This document shows, one piece after another, positions 47,301 through 56,200 of a stretch of DNA of 64,000 nucleotides (the first letter of the stretch is position 1; each line of letters starts with the position of its first letter). The notes beneath the pieces are model-generated. The model did no database searches. It saw only the letters and a program-made list of their open reading frames with translations, and was not told where the DNA came from. The stretch is from the NCBI GenBank assembly GCA_039817415.1, contig JBCBVV010000032.1, positions 17,092 to 81,091 of the forward strand, written 5' to 3'. This stretch comes from JALEFZ01 sp039817415 (lineage in GTDB: Bacteria > Bacteroidota > Bacteroidia > J057). The position numbers and the translations under genes were made by a program.

Positions 47301-47466
47301 GGCCATCATCTTGGATGTGGCCTTCCATACCCACAAGGCGACTTCGATCAAAGGGAAGAAAGGGAGGTTCTAGGGTGATGGGCTCATCAGCAACCCATAT
47401 ACCTCGACCCCACTGCTCCCACTCATAAAAGTGCTGGGTGAGAATGTCTTGTATGGCATAAGACAT
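44377..47466 (-). CDS. HerA/TraD-like DNA-translocase ATPase with nuclease-like C-terminal domain
   Basis: The 1029-residue protein has an N-terminal region (about 1-370) without motifs, then a coupling-protein/HerA type ATPase: Walker A 'IGATGTGKSTLL' near residue 412, 'AVFDPHGDLIEDVL', Walker B 'FFIYLDEFQHF' near 655, and 'QSLDQLMKRDALVGNAVLSN'. After a Pro/Gln/Glu-rich linker (about 790-850) there is a domain with 'GNGRVDVLLSKGDETIALEVAV' near 890-915, which resembles the D...ExV/K core of PD-(D/E)XK nucleases although the Lys is replaced. It likely pumps DNA during transfer or processing. The gene 10 bases upstream is probably its partner. Confidence 0.75.
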   Translation of the reverse strand: MSYAIQDILTQHFYEWEQWGRGIWVADEPITLEPPFLPFDRSRLVGMEGHIQDDGHFHTPLSFLWSLFKPAKPPEPKFYLPQRPEVQLDPFPLGDPLQEIAEFQVRWPKEKPYPKDSMSQLLVMLGGSKFPISFELIGTGTAIITQFACRGADADLVRFQLQVFFPQAEITPTSLTLLPLLYQEHQALALTPLCLQQEFMRPLTTVGKLEPDPLTAAVGALESLAEGQVGIIQILFQGCQAPWGSSIMASVQDGAGGSFFPDASEMLSLVKDKLATPLISTTIRTVGISPTYHLSQKISLRLAQALNTTTKRIGSNALGVLETRFTQDDIQAMVMARRSFRTGMILSTQELLPLVHLLSPSLASSKFKKPKKTKAAPPHYRDLLFRLGINEHQGQEHIIGLDIPTRLRHTHIIGATGTGKSTLLVNMIRQDMKAGIGCAVFDPHGDLIEDVLGFVPYDKMDKVVIIDPSDEQYAIGVNILQAQGAREKIMLASDLAEVFKRHTTSWGDQMEVIMQNTIAAFLDSSKGGTLLDLRQFLLHKGFREQFLHTVSDPMIREFFQYDFPQKRNSTLQSLLSRLQFFLRPKPIRYMLMQQQGLNFSKLIEDGAIILIKLSQGLIGESNSYLLGTLLLTKLYQAALGRQSQTKDTRKPFFIYLDEFQHFITPTLEGILSGARKYGLGLVLAHQSLDQLMKRDALVGNAVLSNAGTRICFRVSDTEAVQLAKGFSFFEQEDIKQLGVGETIIRIGSSEHDCNVETIEAPYIPEIDNDHRVMAKRASQTNHGTSVFDLEEQLQRYYDASRRNPTTTEKEQTPLPPKREIPPVTQPPVQEEKPVQELPSQNPIPELIDLEKAAEDFKAQEKQKKEQSEHRYLQTFLKQMAEARGYRSVLEAPTPDGNGRVDVLLSKGDETIALEVAVTTTNAHEVGNISKCLKAGYTWVILLSSKPKRRENIEALAKKSLTNSQLKGVHFLSPEAFISWLDTKTAKEANAEKTVKGYRVKVNYSNEKKDSKTVEEDLSKILSRSIRRKK

Positions 47467-47476
47467 CTCCTTTTGG

Positions 47477-48013
47477 CTAAGCGTTTAACAAAGAGGTCGG
47501 TGATGGCACAAACTCCTGCATTTGACGTCTCCCTTGCATTGAACTAGCGTCATTGATAACAGTCATGATGCTTCGATGGACAGCTTGCTGAAACATGTAG
47601 ACATCATCAAAAGCATAGTAGGATAGCTTGGCTTTCTCAGCAGTATCTGCCCAACGAGTCAAGATGTTGTATAAGATTTGCGGTACAATGGGAACGGGAA
47701 TTCTGACAAATAACTCAGCCAGGCCTCGATAGATACGAGCTATGATTGATGATGAATTGTCTTTGTTGACCCAATAAGAAATGAAAAAGCCATTGCCATA
47801 AGGAGCTGCACCAATGTCAATAGTATTTTTCAAGTGTTCAACGCGTAGATACAGCCTTTTGCCAATCTTTGGTTGGCGAAAAGTAATAAAGGAAGTGTGT
47901 ACCTCAGGAAGATCTAGTTTTTCCAGGTGATTTTTGACCGCCTCAAAGAATTCTTGGGGCGAGTACTGCATGTCTGAAACAAAGTGGTTCCAGTTACTTA
48001 ATGGATTTGACAT
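47477..48013 (-). CDS. Unrecognised protein encoded with the HerA-like ATPase
   Basis: The 178-residue product has no signal peptide; its sequence suggests an alpha/beta N-terminal part and a hydrophobic helix near residues 97-115 ('GLAELFVRIPVPIVPQILYNIL'). It ends 10 bases before the ATPase start, so the two are one operon. It may link the ATPase to the membrane or to DNA. No family recognised. Confidence 0.6.
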   Translation of the reverse strand: MSNPLSNWNHFVSDMQYSPQEFFEAVKNHLEKLDLPEVHTSFITFRQPKIGKRLYLRVEHLKNTIDIGAAPYGNGFFISYWVNKDNSSSIIARIYRGLAELFVRIPVPIVPQILYNILTRWADTAEKAKLSYYAFDDVYMFQQAVHRSIMTVINDASSMQGRRQMQEFVPSPTSLLNA

Positions 48014-48190
48014 GAGATCTATCAGTTACGAATAAAACAAGAATTGTAAGTGGCTTTTCAACCGAGATGCAAGTACGAGCTGCTGAATCCCTGAAACGAG
48101 TTAACTTATTGCAGACAGGAAGTTTCCTTGAAATTTCAAAGGTTTCAAGGAGTCTTTAGACCCTTACGACAAACTGAAGTCTTTAATCAA

Positions 48191-49414
48191 ATGGAAACCA
48201 TGGAGTACTTTAATCTGACAGCAAAGCAGGCAGCTGATTTGCTTGCCAAAGCTTTGTCATCACTTGAACATGGGGCTGTCTCGCAAAAGCGAGTACAAGC
48301 AGAAATTGGTTACCCGTACTTAACCAAAGCCAAAAACTTTGAAAAGTATCGTGGTAAAGACCCCCAATTCTGTTATGGATGGGATAGGCGAGCGTTATTA
48401 CAGAAAGTTGTGGAAACCTATCAGCTTGAATTTGATCCTGAAATAGCCTCTTTTATCTATCACCCAGAGGAACAGAAGACAAGGACCAAAACTGTCTGGT
48501 ATGTGATGCATAGGTGGTGCCCCATGCTCATGAGAATGCGATATAGCATTTTGTCTTTTTCGGGAAGCAATAGTGTTCGGGTAGAAACTGAAGAAGAGGA
48601 TTCGTTACAAGAGGAAGTAATCTGGTCTGGATCGTATTTGCACAAAGGCTTGTACCTTTTTTTAGATTTGGTTGATGAAACCACCCGCCAGCTTAAAGCC
48701 TTACAATCTTATTTTACAGGGGCATATGGTAAGTGGCGCAGGTATTACCTTGGTACTTTTTCCGGTGTTACAGAATCAGGTAGTTCGCAATCTGGCAAAC
48801 TCTTGTTACAACAAGTAACTTCCAAAAAGGAAGCCCAGCAACTAATTAAAAATCCTAAACAATTTTCCCCTTGGTGCGAAGAGGTGGTAAGAAAAGGTAG
48901 TACTTCCATTACTCCCAGTCAGGCTGCTGATCCTGCAGGATGGTCATGGTATTCAGAGGCTCGATTTTTGGTTGGAGAGTATACGCTAGCTTTTATGCGA
49001 GATCAGGAGATCCATTCAGGCGATTTGGTTTTAGAAGTAGGTGAAAAGGCCCGACTCTTGATCACTCCAAAAGAATGCTATGTAGGAAGTTATCAACTCT
49101 ATGATACCAATCTTCTGGCCATTGAGCTGTTTCTGCAAGATGAGCAAAATAAATCAGTTGGATCACCATTGATTATCCACTGTAAAGTCCAGCGGGTCTT
49201 AGATGAACTCAAGGTGTTTTCTGGGATACTTTTAGGAAGGAATATTACCCTAATACCAGAAGCCCTGCCTTTGGTAGTAGTCGCCAGTACCATTGCCACT
49301 CATCGTGGAGATCGAAAAGAAATGCTCGAATTACTTCTTGATGGAGCGGGAACCACCACCTCTCGAGACTACGTTGCAATGAGGGAATCGTATTTGCGAA
49401 TGGAACAAGAATAG
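48191..49414 (+). CDS. Unrecognised island protein, possible regulator
   Basis: I prefer the ATG at 48191 (407 residues) to a TTG at 48128. The N-terminal 60 residues look like a small helical DNA-binding unit ('LTAKQAADLLAKALSSLEHG...SQKRVQAEIG'), followed by a long alpha/beta region with 'YFTGAYGKWRRYYLGTFSG'. It is divergent from the ATPase pair and upstream of the mobilisation genes. Its function is not recognised; a transcriptional regulator of transfer is one possibility. Confidence 0.5.
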   Translation: METMEYFNLTAKQAADLLAKALSSLEHGAVSQKRVQAEIGYPYLTKAKNFEKYRGKDPQFCYGWDRRALLQKVVETYQLEFDPEIASFIYHPEEQKTRTKTVWYVMHRWCPMLMRMRYSILSFSGSNSVRVETEEEDSLQEEVIWSGSYLHKGLYLFLDLVDETTRQLKALQSYFTGAYGKWRRYYLGTFSGVTESGSSQSGKLLLQQVTSKKEAQQLIKNPKQFSPWCEEVVRKGSTSITPSQAADPAGWSWYSEARFLVGEYTLAFMRDQEIHSGDLVLEVGEKARLLITPKECYVGSYQLYDTNLLAIELFLQDEQNKSVGSPLIIHCKVQRVLDELKVFSGILLGRNITLIPEALPLVVVASTIATHRGDRKEMLELLLDGAGTTTSRDYVAMRESYLRMEQE

Positions 49415-49554
49415 GTGAGAGCAATCGCTAGTAGCAAGTTAAGATAAAGGTCTCTGGTAGATGGTGTTTGCTTTTATTCCACCATCATTCACTTCTCGTT
49501 ACTATTTCTGGTACACTATGTATCAGCACATCCCTTTGTAATGCGCATCACTTT

Positions 49555-50934
49555 ATGCGTAATTTTTTCGGAATCTTCATAAAGGCAGGTACCGCCTTTA
49601 TCTATATCACCTATCACATCTTCAAATTCGTCCTAAGTCCCTTTTTTAGATTTTCAAGGGATGCTCAACCGAAGCCAAAACCCTATCAAGCGAGCTTTGG
49701 ATCAAGAAAGAATCTTCTCTCAAAACGACATCATGGCTTTCGCTTAACTGGTAGGGAGAATATCTCAGCCCAGCACTCTCATCAAAATGCCATGATTATC
49801 GGAGGGACTGGAACAGGGAAGTCCTCTGTGGTACTCATCCCTTCACTCCTTTCTATGCATGGTTCTTTTGTTGTCCATGATCCCAGCGGGGAATTACATG
49901 CCACTACTTGCCTAGAGTTAATGGAGCGAGGCTACAAGGTCAAGGTATTGAACTTTGGGGACGGAAGCCTATCTCGTGGCTTTAATCCACTTTTTCGAGC
50001 TACCACTGGAGCAGAAATTAACAAAGTAGCGTCGATGATCATCAGAACCAGTTTTGCGGGGAAAAGTGACCCCTTTTGGGATCTACAAGGAGTAAACCTT
50101 TTGCGTTTAGTGATTCACTTGGTGAAGGGGAGCAATCAGTATGAAAGCCATCTTACCCAAGTGAGAGAACTGATTGCCAGGCTTTCACATGACAGTAAAA
50201 GCCTAGAAGCTGATTTTGCTGAATTAGGAAGAGCAGACCTTTTAAATGAATACCAGGCCTTTCAAGCTTTTGATGACAAGGTGAGATTAGGAGTGATAGC
50301 GACTGTCATGAGTGCCTTACAAGTCTTTTCTGATGAACAGGTCGCTCAGGTAACTGCCAAGGATACCTTAAATCTTCAAAAACTCAGGCAAGAGAAAACC
50401 GCTCTTTTCATTCAAACCCCAGTTACTGATCAAGCGTACTATGCCACCTTGTCAGCCATCTTTTTCGAACAGCTCTTTGCGACTTTATTACAGCACATGC
50501 CTCAGTACGATGATCGTGATGTCTTTTGCCTTCTCGATGAAGCTTCATCACTGTATATCCCTTCACTTTCCATCTATTGTGCAAACTGTAGGAAGTACCG
50601 AGTAGGGATTCTTCTAGCTCTCCAAGACTTTGCTCAACTGGTTGAGCGATACGGACATTATGATGCAGAAACGATTAAATCAAATTGCTTTGCCAAGCTG
50701 TACTTCACGGGGCAAAGTTTAGCTACCTGCAAAGAGCTAGAGGCAATTGTAGGGAAGTTTGAGTACATGATAGAGTCAGGAACCCAAGTGGTGAGACCTC
50801 TCTTAACAAGCGATGAAATTAGAACCATGCCAAAAGATCAAGCCCTTCTTTTGCTCGGTCATTTCAAGCCTCTTCAGGTCAAACTCCACCCCTATTACCA
50901 AAAGTCCTTGGTGGATAAACTGCTGAAAAATTGA
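49555..50934 (+). CDS. TraG/VirD4-type coupling protein
   Basis: The ATG at 49555 gives 459 residues with one N-terminal membrane helix, then the coupling-protein core: Walker A 'IGGTGTGKSSVVLIPSLL' near 82-99, 'VVHDPSGELHATT', 'GFNPL', Walker B 'VFCLLDEASSLY' near 322, and 'GILLALQDFAQL'. It recruits relaxase-bound DNA to a type IV secretion channel. It overlaps the MobC-like gene by one base (TGATG). No mating-pore genes are in the window, so it probably uses a helper's channel. Confidence 0.88.
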   Translation: MRNFFGIFIKAGTAFIYITYHIFKFVLSPFFRFSRDAQPKPKPYQASFGSRKNLLSKRHHGFRLTGRENISAQHSHQNAMIIGGTGTGKSSVVLIPSLLSMHGSFVVHDPSGELHATTCLELMERGYKVKVLNFGDGSLSRGFNPLFRATTGAEINKVASMIIRTSFAGKSDPFWDLQGVNLLRLVIHLVKGSNQYESHLTQVRELIARLSHDSKSLEADFAELGRADLLNEYQAFQAFDDKVRLGVIATVMSALQVFSDEQVAQVTAKDTLNLQKLRQEKTALFIQTPVTDQAYYATLSAIFFEQLFATLLQHMPQYDDRDVFCLLDEASSLYIPSLSIYCANCRKYRVGILLALQDFAQLVERYGHYDAETIKSNCFAKLYFTGQSLATCKELEAIVGKFEYMIESGTQVVRPLLTSDEIRTMPKDQALLLLGHFKPLQVKLHPYYQKSLVDKLLKN

Positions 50935-51506
50935 TGTTTCCTATTAGAGCCAAGAAAGAATCAGGCTTACGGAACTATCTTAAAGAACAGGGATTGACAA
51001 AGAACTCTGATCCAAAGTTGCTAGAAGCAGCCAAGAGAACCTATCAACGACACTACAATCGAAACTACAAGCAACAAAGACGGAAGGAGTATCCAGAGGT
51101 AACAGTCTCTCTTTCGCAAAACCAGTATCATAGTCTTACTCAATTTGCTCAAGGGCATCATCTTACTTTAGCCAGCTTCCTAAGAGAAGCGGCTTTGGCC
51201 TACTGTAATTCTACTTTTGTAGTCCCGAATCACGCTCAAGTAGCCAGTGTGGAACAGAAACTACTTTTGATGCAAACGGATGTTCACATGATCGCTAAGC
51301 ACCTCAAGAAGCTCAGCATTGCTGATCTGTCTCAGGCATATACCGCCCTTGAAGATCGCTTTTTACAACTAGAGCAATATGTAACCCAACGCCTGAGAGA
51401 ACCAAGACAGGTAGAAGAAATCATCAAGAATACCCTGCAATCTAGCTCGAACTACTCCCTTGTTATTCGTCGTCTCTTAGATATGTATGATCATCAAGAT
51501 CTCTAG
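50934..51506 (+). CDS. MobC-like relaxosome accessory protein
   Basis: Start ATG at 50934 overlaps the coupling-protein stop. The 190-residue product is basic at its N-terminus (about 25-50) and has a ribbon-helix-helix-like segment 'VTVSLSQNQYHSLTQFAQGH' followed by 'LASFLREAALAY', the pattern of MobC/BmgB relaxosome proteins, and a helical C-terminus. It should bind oriT and help the relaxase encoded next, with which it overlaps by 20 bases. Confidence 0.75.
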   Translation: MFPIRAKKESGLRNYLKEQGLTKNSDPKLLEAAKRTYQRHYNRNYKQQRRKEYPEVTVSLSQNQYHSLTQFAQGHHLTLASFLREAALAYCNSTFVVPNHAQVASVEQKLLLMQTDVHMIAKHLKKLSIADLSQAYTALEDRFLQLEQYVTQRLREPRQVEEIIKNTLQSSSNYSLVIRRLLDMYDHQDL

Positions 51507-52011
51507 CAGAAAGAATATCAGCTTCAGACAACTACTTCGCTATATGATTGAAGGGGAAGAGCGAGTACCTGAAAGTCGCATTATGACTCACAATCTTAAA
51601 GGAGGCAATATTGAAGAATGGGTGAGGGAGTTTAAGGATAACGAGAGTAATCGAGCCAGAAGAAGGAAGAATTCTACCATTTTAACTCACGAAATCCTAT
51701 CATGGCATCCGAAAGATACTCCTAAGCTCTCCTTAGCTACTATTGAAAACCTCACTAGAGAATACATGCTAAAGCGTAATCCTCATGGTCTATATGTAGG
51801 AGCTATCCATCAAGCCAAGGATCATTTTCATGTCCATCTCTGTGTATCAGGTGTAGAAGCAAAATCAGGTAAAGCCATGCGCATGAGTAAAGGAGAAATG
51901 AATCGATTGAAAAGATTTATGGAGGGAGTACAAAAGGAACGATATCCAGAGCTTGCTTACTCAAGAGTTGGGCATGGGAGAAGGAGGCAAGGGATGTATC
52001 TGGAGCGATAA
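51487..52011 (+). CDS. Minimal MobA/VirD2-type relaxase
   Basis: The 174-residue protein matches the N-terminal nuclease domain of relaxases: N-terminal region with Tyr in 'LLRYMIEGEER', 'THEILSWHPKD', and the metal-binding HUH-type motif 'DHFHVHLCVSG' near residues 112-122. It lacks the C-terminal helicase/primase or coupling regions found in most relaxases, which are usually two or more times longer. It nicks oriT and pilots DNA into the recipient. The stop is natural, followed by a strong terminator, so it does not look like a recent truncation. Confidence 0.8.
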   Translation: MIIKISSRKNISFRQLLRYMIEGEERVPESRIMTHNLKGGNIEEWVREFKDNESNRARRRKNSTILTHEILSWHPKDTPKLSLATIENLTREYMLKRNPHGLYVGAIHQAKDHFHVHLCVSGVEAKSGKAMRMSKGEMNRLKRFMEGVQKERYPELAYSRVGHGRRRQGMYLER

Positions 52012-52048
52012 AGTTCATATTGATGGGAACGGAATTTCAAGGGTCCCA

Positions 52049-52063
52049 AGGGAAAATTTCCCT
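52049..52063. repeat. Perfect 7-bp palindrome after the relaxase gene
   Basis: AGGGAAA-A-TTTCCCT lies about 40 bases after the relaxase stop and directly before a larger hairpin. It could be part of the terminator region or a protein-binding site such as an oriT element. Confidence 0.35.
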
Positions 52064-52071
52064 GGCAAGAG

Positions 52072-52111
52072 GCAAAGAGCCTGACTATGTGATAACAGTC
52101 AGGCTCTTTGC
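52072..52111 (+). terminator. Strong terminator hairpin of the mobilisation operon
   Basis: Perfect 15-bp arms GCAAAGAGCCTGACT and AGTCAGGCTCTTTGC enclose a 10-base loop. It lies between the relaxase gene and the convergent T9SS-tailed gene, and can serve both strands. Confidence 0.8.
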
Positions 52112-52169
52112 AATCTTGCAGAGAAAGGAACTCGTTACAAATGCTGTTACATTAAAGGTGAATAACCCT

Positions 52170-52949
52170 TTACTTTTTAATCAGAGTCTGATTAAGTTTT
52201 TGTTGGTTTGAGAATACCACTTGAACTTTATAAGTCCCAGAAGGATATTTCTCAATATCTAAAGGGATTGAAATATCAGAAGACTTATTAACAGTGGCAG
52301 ATCCCCTAATTACTTCTTGTCCTAGGGTATTGACAAGAACATAAGTTAAGCTGTGATTTATTGATGAATAGTTTTCAATTGAAAGTGTAAAATCACCACT
52401 TGTTGGATTAGGAAATACTTTCACACTAAAATCATAGTTCGGATTAAGAGTACTTATCAGAATGGTATTGGAATAAGTGAAAGTACCATCTTTATCAACC
52501 TGTTTCAGACGATAATAGTAGGAATTTCCTCCCTTAACTTCAGTATCATCAAAAGAATATTCATTACGGTCTTTGGGTGAAGTGGTAGCTTTAACCCAAG
52601 TTATCAATTGAAAGATACGTCCATCATCAGACCTTTCTAAGGAAAAACCAGAATTATTTATTTCATTGGTTGTAGTCCAATTTAACCGATTCAATGAAAC
52701 TGAGACTGATTTACCTGTGAAGTTTAGTAACTCAATTGGAAAGGAGTTAGGGTTTATAGAAGCTTGTAAGCTAGTTCGGTTGGAGTTTTTGTCATATTGA
52801 TAGAAAATCTTAGAACTATCATTATGAACGACCTCTATTATCTTCCCTGTAGAATCATATTCATATTTAATTTTCTGACTAACACAAATAATAGGATACA
52901 TGAAAATTATCATGTACATAAATCTAAGATTAACTGCTATTCGATTCAT
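52170..52949 (-). CDS. YD-repeat stub with T9SS sorting domain
   Basis: The ATG at 52949 gives 259 residues with a signal peptide (to about 'CVSQ'). It has about one and a half YD/RHS repeat units ('KYEYDSTGKIIEVVHND', 'FYQYDKNSNRTSLQ'), a T9SS-associated beta domain ('GFSLERSDDGRIFQLI'), and a C-terminal sorting domain starting 'VKVFPNPTSGDFTLS'. It follows the candidate immunity gene of the large RHS protein. It may be the displaced original C-terminus of an RHS gene or a separate surface protein. Confidence 0.7.
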   Translation of the reverse strand: MNRIAVNLRFMYMIIFMYPIICVSQKIKYEYDSTGKIIEVVHNDSSKIFYQYDKNSNRTSLQASINPNSFPIELLNFTGKSVSVSLNRLNWTTTNEINNSGFSLERSDDGRIFQLITWVKATTSPKDRNEYSFDDTEVKGGNSYYYRLKQVDKDGTFTYSNTILISTLNPNYDFSVKVFPNPTSGDFTLSIENYSSINHSLTYVLVNTLGQEVIRGSATVNKSSDISIPLDIEKYPSGTYKVQVVFSNQQKLNQTLIKK

Positions 52950-52987
52950 TGCTAATAGGTTAAAAATTTTTAAGTACAAAAAATCCT

Positions 52988-53239
52988 CTAAGCTTTGTCA
53001 ATTTTTTTGATAAAATCTGAAAGACTTAGTTCTAATGGGATGGTTTCTTCAAAAAAAGCGTCATCAATAATCACTACTCTTTTTTCAGAGAATTTAATCT
53101 CGATAATAAATCGATTAAATACGATTTGCTGACTTTTAAGAGAATTTAATTTCCCATTACTAATCTTATCTAAAAGATTTTTTTTTGTGAGATTATCCAA
53201 TTCTTCTTCTATAAAGCTTTCAATTGAAACCGTTTCCAT
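52988..53239 (-). CDS. Candidate immunity protein for the RHS toxin
   Basis: The 83-residue acidic-basic protein (METVSIESFIEEELDNLTKK...) starts 7 bases after the stop of the large RHS gene and has no signal peptide. A small cytosolic gene directly downstream of a polymorphic toxin is, by position, the expected place for its immunity protein. No known immunity family was recognised from sequence. Confidence 0.6.
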   Translation of the reverse strand: METVSIESFIEEELDNLTKKNLLDKISNGKLNSLKSQQIVFNRFIIEIKFSEKRVVIIDDAFFEETIPLELSLSDFIKKIDKA

Positions 53240-53246
53240 AATAAAA

Positions 53247-56200
53247 TTAGTTTACAGGGTAAGCTGTTTTTACCCAACCATTTCTAATAAAGACACTAAT
53301 TTTAGAAGCCTCTTGACCATATTTTCCTGTCCCTATTACTTTCCCCACATTGTATTCAAACCCTCCAGGAATTTCCTTGCCATACTTTGCCGCTTGGTAG
53401 ACATATTCTTTTATCATTTTTTGAGTTGTTCCTTCTGAAAACTTACTAACCCTAGTAAAATTCGTATTGTATGAATGTCGGTAGAGAATATGGTCCATTG
53501 CCGTCATTCTACCCCCTATCCTGTATTGAAAAGTTCTTCCCCAAGATGCAGTTACCCCTCTCCCTAGTAGTTTTGGTTTATTCCCACCTGTTAAAGAGAG
53601 TAATTGAGTGGCATTAGAACTGTTTGAAACCCTTCGAGCACCTTTTGCAGCAGTCCCGGCCCACCCAATAAATGGAATTGCAGATGAAGCTGAAAGGCCT
53701 GCATTTAGATGATCTCCCTGAATCAAGTAAATACCTGCATTTGTTAGGTCACAAATCTCTCCATAAGCAGGTACTAGCCCACAAAAATCTAAGGCAGTTT
53801 GAGTTATTGAAAGCCAGCGAGGTGTGCCTTGCATCCACTGAGCACTACTTCCTCCTGTATAATAGGGACCGTAGAATGCTTGCTCTTTTAATCCATCAGC
53901 ATCAAAGTAGGCTAATGGATTATTTAATCCATAAGCAAACCTATTGATGGTTAAGGGGTTGGAAATATTCGCTGGATAAGGATCTTTACTTAAAAACCTA
54001 CCGTTTCTTGCATCATACCATCTAGCTCGAATAAAGTAAAGCCCCTCAGCTTCCTTTTGGATACCATATTTACCCATAAACTGGTAGGGCTGATCAGATA
54101 ACCCTTGTGCTTCTAGAACTACTCCAAAAGGAGAATATGTATAGGATGCAACCACGGAAGCGCTAGAATCACTAATTGCAATAGTATTGCCCTGAGCATC
54201 AAAATGGAAGTAGTGTAGATTTCCACTAGAATCTTTCTGACAAATTAACCCATCACCAAAGACAAAGACTTTTTTCGCAGAACCTAAAGAATCTTGTTCC
54301 TCTAGAACTTGAGAGAGGTAGTTTGTCTGGTCCAATGCAAAATTGGTAGATACGCCATTACTTTCTTTGGCTAGCCTATTTCCCACAGGGTCATACGAAG
54401 AAGTAACAGTATTACCAGGGGTATTATAAGAGGTGAGCAAATGTGGACCAGAGAAGGAAAACGTATTTTGAGTACCTAAAGTGTTCTCAGATAGGCGATT
54501 ACCACTTGGGTCATTGGAGTAGGTAGTTAAGCCATTGGATGTAAGAATATTATCCTGGTCATAAGTATAGTTTAGGAGTTGAGGGTTGACGACTTTAGGA
54601 ACTAATGGTGCAGCTAGGTATTCCTTTGATAGTAAGTTTCCTGTGGCATCATAAGCTAACTTCGTATGATAAAACGGAGTCGATTGTTTATCTGTCCATT
54701 TTATTTCTGAAACTCTCGAATTGTAGTCGTACTTGTATATCCCAATAGTACCGTTAGGGTAAACTATGGAATCAACTAGGCCTAAAGAGTCATAAGCATA
54801 TATAATTTCACCAACCTGAGTATTGGAAACAGTTTCAAGTAGGTTAGAAGAGTTATAGGAGTAAAATACTGTATCGCCTGAGGGATAGATGATTTGAGTT
54901 TGATTTCCTAGACCATCGTATTTGTATCGCGTAAGATTACCGAATGGATCTAGAGTATATCTTATTTGGTCCCGTTCATCATGGTTGAATAAAGTACTTC
55001 CCAAATAGTTCGTCATTTGGGTCGTATTTCCGTTAGCATCGTAGGCGAATTGGTAGTTTTCACCACTGCTGTAGGTTGATTGGGTTAAACGGTAAAGTGC
55101 ATCGTAGGTATTGGAAACAGATACACCATTAGCCTCAGTAATTGACAGAGGGTTTCCAACAGCATCATAGGTAAACTGCCTACTGCTACCTGATGGAGCG
55201 ATATATTCTAAAAGTCTACTATGTTTATCATAGCGGAACTGTTGCTGATACCCTTTAGGGTCAATGAGAGAAGTAAGGTTTCCTCTTAGATCATATGAAT
55301 ATTCGCTTGAATCTCCATTCGGAAGGATTACCTTAGTAAGTTGACCTATGACATCATAGTCATATTTGGTTTCATGCAGTAATGGATCTTTAGAAGACTT
55401 TAGGAGTCCGAGTTCATCATAGTCAAATGAAGAAATATTGCTTGAGGGATCTTCAACTGCAATTAATCTGCTTTCTTTATCATAAGTATAGGTAGTGGTA
55501 CGCCCTCCAGGCTCATTAACTTGTGTTATATTACCATCTCTATCATAGGAGAAGCGAGTGGTTCCTAAATCGTCCGTTCTAGATAGTAACTGGTTTTTGT
55601 TGTCATAGGTATAGTCAATTCTATTACCTTGGAAATCTAGCTGAAAAGTAAGATTGTCCATATTGTCATAGAAATAACTCGTTTCAATTCCTTTTGGGTC
55701 TTTGAACTTAGTCAGACGATCCTTTTGGTCATATTCAAACCTCGATACATTACCCTTTTTGTCTTTATAAGAGGTGAGATTCCCATTAACATCATAGGTA
55801 AAGCGCCGAACATGATTATAATGATTGGTCTCAGTCAGAATATTGTCATATTCATCATAGGTAAATGAAGTAGTGTGATTGAGGTGGTCCGTTATGGAAA
55901 GGATTCGTCCAACATCATCATAGGACAAGGACGTAGTTCCTAAAGATGAGATAACAGAGGTTACATCTCCAAAGGTATTTCGGACTAGTGTAACAGAGTC
56001 TCCTAATGCATCTACAGCTGATCTAATCAGACCATCTGAAGTATAGTAGTAACGGCTTGAAGCTCCATTTGGCAATATTTTTCTTAAGAGATTCCCGTTG
56101 GAGTCGTAGAGAAAGCTAATGGTGTCATTTTTTGCATTTATGATCTGGATAGGATCATTATCCTGATTTAAATCAAACTTGGTTACATTATTTAGTGGTG

